This document shows, in pieces, positions 57,918-64,000 of a stretch of 64,000 nt of DNA (positions within the stretch are counted from its first letter, which is position 1; every line of letters starts with the position of its first letter). The notes under the pieces are model-generated. The model ran no database searches. It was not told where the DNA came from and saw nothing but the letters and a program-made list of their open reading frames with translations. The position numbers and the translations under genes were made by a program. The stretch is taken from the NCBI GenBank assembly GCA_015075165.1, contig JABTUY010000006.1:186001-250000 (forward strand), written 5' to 3'. The DNA comes from Ideonella sp. Its GTDB lineage: Bacteria > Pseudomonadota > Gammaproteobacteria > Burkholderiales > Burkholderiaceae_C.

Positions 57918-59078
57918 GTGTTTCCGCGCCTCGCCCTCCCAGCCCTGCGGGCAGCCGCGGCCGGCTTCCCGGTCGTGGTCGTGCTCGGTGCGCGCCAGGT
58001 CGGCAAGACGACGCTGGCGCGCACCGCGTTCGCCAACCATCGCTATGTCGATCTGGAGGATCCGCGCACGGCCGCCCGCTTCCGCGACGACGCGCGCTTC
58101 GAGCTCGACGCTGCGGCCGACGCCAGCGGGTTGATCCTCGACGAGGCGCAGGCCGTGCCGGCCGTGTTCGCTGCGCTGCGCGGCGCCGTCGATGCGCAAC
58201 GCTCGCGGCACGGACGCTTCATCGTCCTGGGCTCGGCGCAGCCCGCGCTGGTGAGGGGCGTGTCGGAGTCCCTGGCCGGCCGCGCGGCGGTGCTCGAGCT
58301 CGACCCGCTGACGGCACACGAGGCGGGCCAAGGCTCGGACGCCGCCCCCTGGCAGCAGCTGTGGCTGCGGGGTGGCTTCCCCGATGCGTTGCGCGGCGAC
58401 TTCCGCTCATGGTGGGAGTCGTACCTGCGCCTGCTGCTGGAGCGCGACCTGCCGCAGTACGGCGTGCGCGCCGACCCATTGTTCATGCACCGCCTGCTCA
58501 CGATGCTGGCGCACCAGCACGGCGGGCTGCTCAATGCGTCAGCGCTCGGTGGCTCGCTCGGCGTCTCGCACCACGCGCTGCTGCGGCACCTCGACGTGCT
58601 GGAGGCGGTCTACCTGCTGCGGCGGCTGCCACCGTACTTCCGCAACGTCGGCAAGCGGCTCACCAAGGCGCCCAAGGTCTATCTGCGCGACACCGGCCTG
58701 CTGCACCATCTGCTGAACATCGCCACCGCCGACGAACTGGCGGCGCACCCCGTGCGCGGCGCGAGCTGGGAGGGCTTCGTGATCGAAGATGTCCTGCGCC
58801 GCGAACGCTGGGCGCGGCCGGCCACGCAGGCGTTCTTCTGGCGCACGGCGGCCGGCGCCGAGATCGACCTCGTGCTCGATCGGGGCGGCGAGCGCGTCGC
58901 GGTCGAAGTCAAGGCCGGCCGTGGCGACGATGCGCGTGCGGTGCGCACGCTGCGCGAGGCGCTGCCCGATGTGGACGCCGCGCGCGCCTGGATCGTCGAC
59001 CAGGCGCCCGGCGTCCAGGCGGTGGGGGCGCGCATCGCGCGCGCCGGGTTCGCCGAGGTGGTGCAGGGCGCGCCGTAG
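57918..59078 (+). CDS. AAA_14/DUF4143 ATP-binding protein
   Basis: The 386-residue protein has an AAA_14 domain with Walker A LGARQVGKTT (about residues 22-31), Walker B LILDEAQAVP (about 80-89) and the GSAQPAL sensor. A C-terminal DUF4143 domain has KAPKVYLRDTGLLHHLL, FVIEDVLRRE and a nuclease-like EIDLVLDRGGERVAVEVKAG. The family is common in mobile gene pools and resembles defence or toxin-linked ATPases; its function is unsolved. A GTG at 57873 would add 15 residues and place a palindrome inside the gene, so 57918 is preferred. Confidence 0.85.
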   Translation: MFPRLALPALRAAAAGFPVVVVLGARQVGKTTLARTAFANHRYVDLEDPRTAARFRDDARFELDAAADASGLILDEAQAVPAVFAALRGAVDAQRSRHGRFIVLGSAQPALVRGVSESLAGRAAVLELDPLTAHEAGQGSDAAPWQQLWLRGGFPDALRGDFRSWWESYLRLLLERDLPQYGVRADPLFMHRLLTMLAHQHGGLLNASALGGSLGVSHHALLRHLDVLEAVYLLRRLPPYFRNVGKRLTKAPKVYLRDTGLLHHLLNIATADELAAHPVRGASWEGFVIEDVLRRERWARPATQAFFWRTAAGAEIDLVLDRGGERVAVEVKAGRGDDARAVRTLREALPDVDAARAWIVDQAPGVQAVGARIARAGFAEVVQGAP

Positions 59079-59111
59079 CCAGCGCCTGCCGCGGCGCTAC
59101 CGTGGCCTCAA

Positions 59112-59183
59112 CCCTGCGCCGCCACCCAACGCCCCGACTTGCCGCCGCTCTTCTCGAGCAGCCGGATGTCGCCCATCACCATG
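59112..59183. repeat. Displaced copy of the moaC 3' end (72-bp direct repeat)
   Basis: Identical over 72 bp to 59962-60033, and similar for 7 more bases after a one-base insertion. It encodes the last 23 or so codons of MoaC, with its own TGA one base further on (GGT TGA instead of GGG TGA). It directly abuts the end of the TumA-like gene. Confidence 0.95.
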
Positions 59184-59192
59184 GCCGCGGTA

Positions 59193-59558
59193 CTACGCAT
59201 CAGACAGGCTCATTTCGAGGTGCACGTCGCGGTAGCTCACCTCTGGACGCACGGCGCCCCTCGCGCTCTTGTGCAGCCGGACCAGACCGTAGCGCTCCAT
59301 CGTGTGCAGCGTGCGCGAGAGGTTGCTTGGCGCACGCCCCGTGCGGGCCGCGAGTTCATGCAGCGAAGCCGGCCGCGACTCTGCGATCACGGCCAGCAGA
59401 GCGCGATTGCGGTTGGACAGCAGCTTGGCGAAGCTCTCGGGCGACGTGAACCACACCTTGGGGTCGCTCGGCTTGGCTTTCAGCTCTCCCCTGGCGATGG
59501 CAAGCGTACGTGCTTTCATTTCGGCGTACGACGCGATGCCGACTCTGAGTGTCTTCAC
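59193..59558 (-). CDS. TumA-like HTH antitoxin
   Basis: The 121-residue protein starts MKTLRVGIASYAEMKARTLAIARGELK. It has a winged helix, ALLAVIAESRPASLHELAARTGRAPSNLSRTLHTMERYGLVRL (about residues 53-95), as in HVO_A0114-type regulators paired with TumE toxins. It likely neutralises the toxin and represses the operon. It overlaps the toxin gene by 4 bp. GC is lower than that of the flanking genes. Its stop lies 9 bp from the displaced moaC repeat. Confidence 0.75.
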   Translation of the reverse strand: MKTLRVGIASYAEMKARTLAIARGELKAKPSDPKVWFTSPESFAKLLSNRNRALLAVIAESRPASLHELAARTGRAPSNLSRTLHTMERYGLVRLHKSARGAVRPEVSYRDVHLEMSLSDA

Positions 59559-59905
59559 GGCTGCCAGATCCCTTTCTCACGCATCACGGATTCGACCTCG
59601 GTCCAGAAGTCGGTCAACAAGTCTGCGGCATCCCGATACTCATAGGGCCGCACGGCCTTCAGCCGATGCCGGTGATCCTGTGTCGTGCGACGTTTGCTCT
59701 TGATCCGATGGGCGTTGTCGAAGCCAACCAGCCGAGTGCCGTCCGGGCCATGCAACGTTAGCGCGTAGTCCAGTCCATGCGGCTTCGCTGGCGTGACCTC
59801 GACTTGGTGTACGACAAACTTGACCCAGTAGCCGACATCGGCAATGACGAAGATCTGGCCATCCAGGTCGAGCAGGTTGTCGAGCGACGGGTCACGCGCC
59901 CGCAT
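59555..59905 (-). CDS. TumE-like toxin
   Basis: The 116-residue protein has the TumE/DUF6516 pattern: LDGQIFVIADVGYWVKFVVHQVEVTPAKPHGLDYALTLHGPDGTRLVGFDNAH, then HRHRLKAVRPYEYRDAADLLTDFWTEVESVM. TumE toxins belong to the barnase/EndoU/RelE-like group and are taken to be RNases. The ATG has a GGGAAG site. It is the first gene of the pair. Catalytic residues cannot be named with certainty, though the DNAH and HRHR histidines are candidates. Confidence 0.75.
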   Translation of the reverse strand: MRARDPSLDNLLDLDGQIFVIADVGYWVKFVVHQVEVTPAKPHGLDYALTLHGPDGTRLVGFDNAHRIKSKRRTTQDHRHRLKAVRPYEYRDAADLLTDFWTEVESVMREKGIWQP

Positions 59906-59916
59906 GAGTTCTTCCC

Positions 59917-59939
59917 ATTATCACACGTTCATAACGGTG
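59917..59939 (-). promoter_or_regulatory. Promoter/operator region of the toxin-antitoxin pair
   Basis: The minus strand reads TGATAAT (59917-59923), -10-like. The overlapping CACACGTTCATAACGGTG (59922-59939) is an imperfect palindrome centred on CGTT/AACG. This would suit repression by the HTH antitoxin. The region is AT-richer than its surroundings. Confidence 0.5.
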
Positions 59940-59957
59940 CGCACCCAAGTCGACGGG

Positions 59958-60449
59958 TCACCCCTGCGCCGCCACCCAACGCCCCGACTTGCCGCCGCTC
60001 TTCTCGAGCAGCCGGATGTCGCCCATCACCATGCCGCGGTCGACCGCCTTGCACATGTCGTAGACGGTCAGCAGGCCGACCTGCACCGCGGTCAGCGCCT
60101 CCATCTCGACGCCGGTGCGGCCCAGCGTCTCGGCCTGCGCGGTGCAGTGCACCGTGCAGGCGGCGCAGTCGAGCTCGAACTCGACGCTCACGCGCGTCAG
60201 CGGCAGCGGGTGGCACAGCGGAATCAGCTCGGCGGTGCGCTTGGTGGCCTGGATCGCAGCGACGCGCGCGATGCCGATCACGTCGCCCTTGCTCGCCTGG
60301 CCGGAGGCGATCAGCGCCAGCGTCGCGGCCTGCATGCGGATGCTGCCGCGCGCCCGTGCGACGCGGTGGGTCTCGGCCTTGCCAGCCACGTCGACCATCT
60401 GCGCCCGGCCCGCGGCGTCGAAGTGGGTCAGCGGGTTCTCGCTCGCCAT
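59958..60449 (-). CDS. moaC: Cyclic pyranopterin monophosphate synthase MoaC
   Basis: The 163-residue protein starts [24 protein letters not shown]. It has [24 protein letters not shown] (about residues 55-78), the MoaC active-site region, and [26 protein letters not shown]. It converts the MoaA product to cyclic pyranopterin monophosphate in molybdenum cofactor synthesis. ATG 60449 fits the family; an upstream in-frame start adds 19 residues. The last 23 or so codons lie in a 72-bp repeat also found beyond the toxin pair. Confidence 0.95.
   Translation of the reverse strand: MASENPLTHFDAAGRAQMVDVAGKAETHRVARARGSIRMQAATLALIASGQASKGDVIGIARVAAIQATKRTAELIPLCHPLPLTRVSVEFELDCAACTVHCTAQAETLGRTGVEMEALTAVQVGLLTVYDMCKAVDRGMVMGDIRLLEKSGGKSGRWVAAQG
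59962..60033. repeat. 72-bp direct repeat forming the present moaC 3' end
   Basis: The copy in the intact moaC gene. With 59112-59183 it brackets the TumE/TumA pair at a spacing of exactly 850 bp, like attachment sites of an island inserted at a gene end. Confidence 0.95.
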
Positions 60450-60512
60450 GGTGGTGCCGGGGGTGTCGGATCCGTTCACAAGCGGGAAACGCCGCGGTGC
60501 GATCATAGGGCC

Positions 60513-62096
60513 GTGAGCCGTTGCATCGACGTTTCCGCCCGGACGGGGCGCCGCTTCCCCCGCGCCCGGCGCGCGCTCGTCGCGTTGCTGTGCGCCACGC
60601 TGGCGCTGGCGCCATCAACCTGGGCGCAGGTGCGGCTGCCGTCGCTCGGTGAATCGGCGGCGTCCGAGATCAGCGTCACCACCGAGAAGCGGCTGGGCGA
60701 GCAGGTGATGCGCGAGATCCGCCGCGACCCCGACTACCTCGACGACCCGGTGCTGCTCGAGTACCTGCAGTCGATCTGGCAGCCGTTGGTGGCCGCGGCG
60801 CGCCAGCGCGGCGAGATCACGCCCGACATCGACGGCCTGTTCGCATGGGAGACCTTCCTCGTGCGCGACCGCAGCGTCAACGCGTTCGCGCTGCCGGGAG
60901 GCTACGTCGGCGTGCATGCCGCGCTGATCGCGATGACGGCCTCGCCCGACGAGTTGGCCTCGGTGCTGGCGCACGAACTGTCACACGTGACGCAGCGGCA
61001 CATCGCGCGCAGCATCGCCACCAGCCAGCGCCAGGGGCTGCTGGCGATGGCCGGCATGCTGGTCGGCGTGCTGGCCGCCGCGCGCTCGCGCAACCCCGAT
61101 GTCGCGCAGGCCACGATCATGGGCAGCCAGGCGGCGGCGGCGCAGGGCCAGCTCAACTTCTCGCGCGACATGGAGCGCGAGGCCGATCGCATCGGCTACG
61201 GCGTGATGGGCAGCGCCGGCTTCGCCCAATCGGGCATGGAGCGCATGTTCGACAAGCTCGACCAGGCCAACCGGCTCAACGACAACAACTCGTTCCCCTA
61301 CCTGCGCAGCCACCCGCTGACGACCGAGCGCATCGCCGAGGCGCGTGCGCGCCACGGCAGCATCACGGCCACGCAGCTGCGGCCCGAGCATGCCCTGATG
61401 CGCGCGCGCGCCCGCGTGCTGATGGATCCGTCGGTGCAGGCGCGCCGCCGACTGCAAGACCTGGACAAGGCCGACGCGCCCGGCGCCGGCGAGCGCCTGG
61501 CGCTGCTGTACTCCAGCGCGTTCGCGTCGCTGCAGCTGCGCGAGTTCGCGCGGGCCGAGCAGGCCTATGCCGCCGGCGACCGGCTGCGCGCCGCCGCGCC
61601 GCGCCAGCCGCGCATCGATCGCGAGTGGGTGCTGCTCGGCGCCGAACTGGCGCTGGCCGAGGGCAAGATCGCGGCGGCCGACCAGCGCCTGGCCAGCGTG
61701 CCCGACGATGGCTCGCGGCCGCGCCTGCTGCTGCAGGCCCAGGCCGCGCTCGGCTCGGGCGAGAGCGGCCGCATCCAGCGCGAAGGCGAGGCGCTGCAGG
61801 GTTGGGTGAGCGACCACCGCGACGACGCGCTGGCCTGGCTGGCGCTGTCGTCGTGCGCCGATCGCCAGGGTCAGCCGCTGCGCGCGGTGCGCGCGCAGGC
61901 CGAGGCGCGCGCGGCGCTCGGCGACCTCGGCGGCGCGATCGACCGGCTGCGTGCCGGCCAGCGGCTGGCCCACTCGGGCCGCGGGCAGGACTTCATCGAG
62001 GCCTCGGTGATCGATGCGCGGCTGCGCGACCTCGAAGCCCAGCGTCGCCGCCTGAACGACGAGTTGCGCGGCAAGGGCGGCGGGGCCGAACAGTAG
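60513..62096 (+). CDS. M48 family metalloprotease with TPR-like tail (BepA-like)
   Basis: The 527-residue protein has a signal peptide (about residues 20-39, ending STWAQ). An M48 domain follows with [12 protein letters not shown], the zinc motif HELSH (154-158) and EREADRIGY with the third ligand. A helical TPR-like C-terminal half (about 270-510) completes it. BepA-type proteases guard outer-membrane protein assembly in the periplasm. The start is GTG 60513, divergent from moaC by 63 bp. Confidence 0.9.
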   Translation: MSRCIDVSARTGRRFPRARRALVALLCATLALAPSTWAQVRLPSLGESAASEISVTTEKRLGEQVMREIRRDPDYLDDPVLLEYLQSIWQPLVAAARQRGEITPDIDGLFAWETFLVRDRSVNAFALPGGYVGVHAALIAMTASPDELASVLAHELSHVTQRHIARSIATSQRQGLLAMAGMLVGVLAAARSRNPDVAQATIMGSQAAAAQGQLNFSRDMEREADRIGYGVMGSAGFAQSGMERMFDKLDQANRLNDNNSFPYLRSHPLTTERIAEARARHGSITATQLRPEHALMRARARVLMDPSVQARRRLQDLDKADAPGAGERLALLYSSAFASLQLREFARAEQAYAAGDRLRAAAPRQPRIDREWVLLGAELALAEGKIAAADQRLASVPDDGSRPRLLLQAQAALGSGESGRIQREGEALQGWVSDHRDDALAWLALSSCADRQGQPLRAVRAQAEARAALGDLGGAIDRLRAGQRLAHSGRGQDFIEASVIDARLRDLEAQRRRLNDELRGKGGGAEQ

Positions 62097-62160
62097 ACTT
62101 CGAGCAGCAGGGCTCGAGCAGCAGGGGCCGAGGGGCCCGCCGGCACCCCGGTGGCGCCGC

Positions 62161-62520
62161 TCAGGCCGACGCCGGTGCGAACAGCCGCTCCATCGCCGCG
62201 TCGATCACCATGCCGGCGACGCTGTAGATCAGCGAGCCGATCAGCGCCGCGCCGAAGCCGGTGACGCCGAAGCCCTGCAGCACGCTGGCCGCGGCCCAGA
62301 ACATCAGCGCGTTGATCACGAACAGGAACAGCCCCAGCGTCAGCAGCGTGACCGGCAGCGTCAGCAGCACCAGCAGCGGCCGCACCAGCGTGTTCAGCAG
62401 GCCCAGCACGAGGGCGGCGATCATCGCCGAGCCGAAGCTCGCCACGTGCACCCCGGGGTAAAGATGCGCCACCAGCAGCAGTGCCGCGGCCAACAACAAC
62501 CAACGCACGATGAGCTTCAT
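62161..62520 (-). CDS. Phage holin family 4-type small membrane protein (YvlD-like)
   Basis: The 119-residue protein has four membrane helices and the family pattern LVLGLLNTLVRPLLVLLTLPVTLLTLGLFLFVINALMFW. Despite the family name these are ordinary chromosomal proteins of unknown role, possibly in envelope stress. It ends 64 bp from the M48 gene, convergent with it, and is not part of the prophage. Confidence 0.88.
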   Translation of the reverse strand: MKLIVRWLLLAAALLLVAHLYPGVHVASFGSAMIAALVLGLLNTLVRPLLVLLTLPVTLLTLGLFLFVINALMFWAAASVLQGFGVTGFGAALIGSLIYSVAGMVIDAAMERLFAPASA

Positions 62521-62591
62521 GGGCGCGAGCATAGCGCCGCACGCACTGCGTCGGGGCTGCGCGCGTGATGCGTGCCGGCGACAGAAATGCG

Positions 62592-62645
62592 CTCCACGAG
62601 GGAGAAAAGCGCTCTCCACGAGGGAAAAACGCTTCTCACCGGGGA
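62592..62645. repeat. Three phased direct repeats upstream of the SWIB gene
   Basis: CTCCACGAGGGAGAAAA (62592), CTCCACGAGGGAAAAA (62614) and CTCACCGGGGAAAA (62635) are spaced 22 and 21 bp, two helical turns. They lie about 110-160 bp before the lysine-rich SWIB gene and may be protein-binding sites or curved DNA. Confidence 0.75.
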
Positions 62646-62754
62646 AAACTCTCTGTACCATCGCGCCCGCAGGGATCGAGCGAGAAACGAGAGCTCATGC
62701 GGCTCTCACCGGGGTCCCGGCACATCAACCACTCACGTGATGGAGAGATCTCAA

Positions 62755-63186
62755 ATGGCAACTGCGAAGAAGGCTGCGAAGAAGGCAGCGAAGAAGGCCC
62801 CCGCCAAGAAGGCCGCCAAGAAGGCCCCCGCGAAGAAGGCCGCCAAGAAGGCCCCCGCGAAGAAGGCCGCCAAGAAGGCCCCGGCCAAGAAGGCCGCCAA
62901 GAAGGCGCCGGCCAAGAAGAAAGCCCCCGCCAAGAAGCGCACCCCGAACGCCGCGTTCATGAAGGCCATGACCCCGAGCGCCGCGCTGGCCGCGGTGATC
63001 GGCGACAAGGCGATGCCGCGCACCGAGGTGACCAAGAAGGTGTGGGAGTACATCAAGAAGAATGGCCTGCAAGACAAGGTCAAGCGCACGATGATCAACG
63101 CCGATGCCAAGCTGAAGGAGATCTTCAACAAGGCCCAGGTGTCGATGTTCGAGATGACCAAGCTCATCAACAACCACCTGAAGTGA
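62755..63186 (+). CDS. Lysine-rich histone H1-like protein with SWIB domain
   Basis: The 143-residue protein's first 60 residues are tandem AAKKAPAKK units, like the histone H1-like C-terminal tails of some bacteria. Residues 62-143 form a SWIB/MDM2 fold: TPSAALAAVIGDKAMPRTEVTKKVWEYIKKNGLQDKVKRTMINADAKLKEIF. SWIB in bacteria is found in chlamydiae and betaproteobacteria, often with such tails. It probably binds DNA and shapes the nucleoid. The start ATG has a GGAGAG site. Phased repeats lie upstream and a terminator follows. Confidence 0.9.
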   Translation: MATAKKAAKKAAKKAPAKKAAKKAPAKKAAKKAPAKKAAKKAPAKKAAKKAPAKKKAPAKKRTPNAAFMKAMTPSAALAAVIGDKAMPRTEVTKKVWEYIKKNGLQDKVKRTMINADAKLKEIFNKAQVSMFEMTKLINNHLK

Positions 63187-63229
63187 CCCGCCACGCGGGC
63201 CCGCCAGAGCGGGCCTGCAGTGTGCGACG

Positions 63230-63256
63230 AAGGCCGGCCTCGGGCCGGCTTTTTTC
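63230..63256 (+). terminator. Rho-independent terminator of the SWIB gene
   Basis: AAGGCCGGC and GCCGGCTT form a GC-rich stem followed by six or more T on the plus strand. It lies between the convergent SWIB and uvrA genes. Confidence 0.85.
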
Positions 63257-63286
63257 ATGGCCGGGGCCCGCGGCCCGCGGCGCGCG

Positions 63287-64000
63287 TCAGCGGTCGCGCG
63301 CCGCCTGCAGCACCGGCTGCAGGAAGCGCCCGGTGTGGCTCTCAGGCGCGGCCGCCACCGCCTCGGGCGTGCCGGCTGCGACGATGCGCCCGCCACCGGC
63401 GCCGCCCTCGGGGCCGAGGTCGATCAGCCAGTCGGCGGTTTTGATCACGTCGAGGTTGTGCTCGATCACCACGATCGTGTTGCCGGCGTCGCGCAACTGG
63501 TGCAGCACGCCGAGCAGCAGCTCGATGTCGGCGAAGTGCAGGCCGGTGGTCGGCTCGTCGAGGATGTACAGCGTGCGCCCGGTGTCGCGCTTGCTCAGCT
63601 CGAGCGCCAGCTTCACGCGCTGCGCCTCGCCGCCCGACAGCGTGGTGGCGCTCTGGCCGAGCTTGACGTAGCCCAGGCCCACCTCCAGCAGCGTCTTGAG
63701 CTTGCGCGCGAGCGCCGGCACGGCGTCGAAGAAGCGGTGCGCGTCCTCCACCGTGAGGTCGAGCACCTGGCTGATGTTCAGGCCCTTGAAGAGGATCTCG
63801 AGCGTCTCGCGGTTGTAGCGCAGGCCGCGGCAGGCGTCGCAGGGCACGTAGACGTCGGGCAGGAAGTGCATCTCGACCTTGATCACGCCGTCGCCCTGGC
63901 AGGCCTCGCAGCGGCCGCCGCCGGCGGCCGACCCGACGTTGAAGCTGAAGCGGCCGGCGCCGTAGCCGCGCTCGCGCGCTGCCGGCACCTCGGCGAACAG
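63287..64000 (-). CDS. uvrA: Excinuclease ABC subunit A, C-terminal part
   Basis: The last 237 residues of UvrA; the gene begins past the window end. It has the second zinc finger region CEACQGDG...CDACRG, the ABC signature [15 protein letters not shown], Walker [13 protein letters not shown] and the switch [13 protein letters not shown]. UvrA scans DNA for lesions with UvrB in nucleotide excision repair. It is convergent with the SWIB gene and separated by a terminator. Confidence 0.97.
   Translation of the reverse strand: MFAEVPAARERGYGAGRFSFNVGSAAGGGRCEACQGDGVIKVEMHFLPDVYVPCDACRGLRYNRETLEILFKGLNISQVLDLTVEDAHRFFDAVPALARKLKTLLEVGLGYVKLGQSATTLSGGEAQRVKLALELSKRDTGRTLYILDEPTTGLHFADIELLLGVLHQLRDAGNTIVVIEHNLDVIKTADWLIDLGPEGGAGGGRIVAAGTPEAVAAAPESHTGRFLQPVLQAARDR

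Noticed and set aside
59108-59183. Displaced moaC copy as a pseudogene
   Set aside because: Only the last 23 or so codons are present; it is better described as a repeat left by insertion than as a broken gene.
62161-62520. Holin-family gene as part of another prophage
   Set aside because: The family name is misleading; it stands alone among host genes and matches chromosomal YvlD-like proteins.
62760-62940. Lysine repeat run as a sequencing or assembly artefact
   Set aside because: The frame is preserved through all units and continues into a complete SWIB domain; such tails are known in betaproteobacteria.

Overview
The window is high-GC (about 68-70%), densely coded DNA from a betaproteobacterial chromosome, most likely Burkholderiales (a Rubrivivax/Leptothrix/Methylibium-like background, judged from gene content and order, not from a search). 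The host backbone runs rodA (3' end), an NAD-dependent beta-hydroxyacid dehydrogenase, recA with a LexA box, recX, sucC-sucD, a TerC-family membrane protein and a Ser/Thr kinase gene. That kinase is cut in two by a 43.8-kb prophage and resumes at about 50.1 kb. It is followed by a PP2C phosphatase, an FHA-domain protein, a metallo-beta-lactamase-fold phosphodiesterase-like enzyme, a sigma54-type promoter and pilA, two tandem PglL-like O-oligosaccharyltransferases, an AAA_14/DUF4143 ATPase, a TumE/TumA-like toxin-antitoxin pair beside moaC, an M48 peptidase, a small membrane protein, a lysine-rich SWIB protein and the 3' part of uvrA.

The prophage (6306-50090) is a complete Mu-like transposable phage. 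It begins TG, ends CA, and is flanked by a 6-bp direct repeat GGCGCC lying in the glycine-loop codons of the kinase. Its layout is divergent, as in BcepMu. A leftward repressor and a rightward BcepMu gp16-family DNA-binding protein sit near 40.5 kb. The rightward early operon (40.7-49.9 kb) holds a DUF3102 protein, transposase A (D,D-35-E), ATPase B, several small winged-helix proteins, a Gam-like protein, GemA and a Mor-like activator. The leftward late operon (40.1 down to 6.5 kb) encodes fibre and adhesin genes first, then DUF2730, gp26-like, DUF3486, TerL, DUF935 portal, F and G morphogenesis proteins, I protease with nested scaffold, major capsid, gp36/gp37, tail tube, tail chaperones and tape measure. 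It ends with a lambda-like tip (M, L, K, I, J) and a lysis cassette (NlpC-like endolysin, holin candidates, Rz/Rz1). There is no tail sheath gene, so the virion should have a Mu-type head on a long non-contractile tail, as in B3/D3112-type phages.

Points of interest are: the kinase insertion and the paired end sites; a DUF4874/DUF4832 putative glycan-active protein among the fibre genes; a 20-residue repeat shared by a fibre and the L tip protein; a duplicated domain and an ILEI/FAM3-like domain in J; a candidate programmed frameshift before the tape measure; a conserved 26-bp element that may be a late promoter; and, outside the phage, a TumE/TumA pair bracketed by a perfect 72-bp duplication of the moaC 3' end, which looks like a minimal island.
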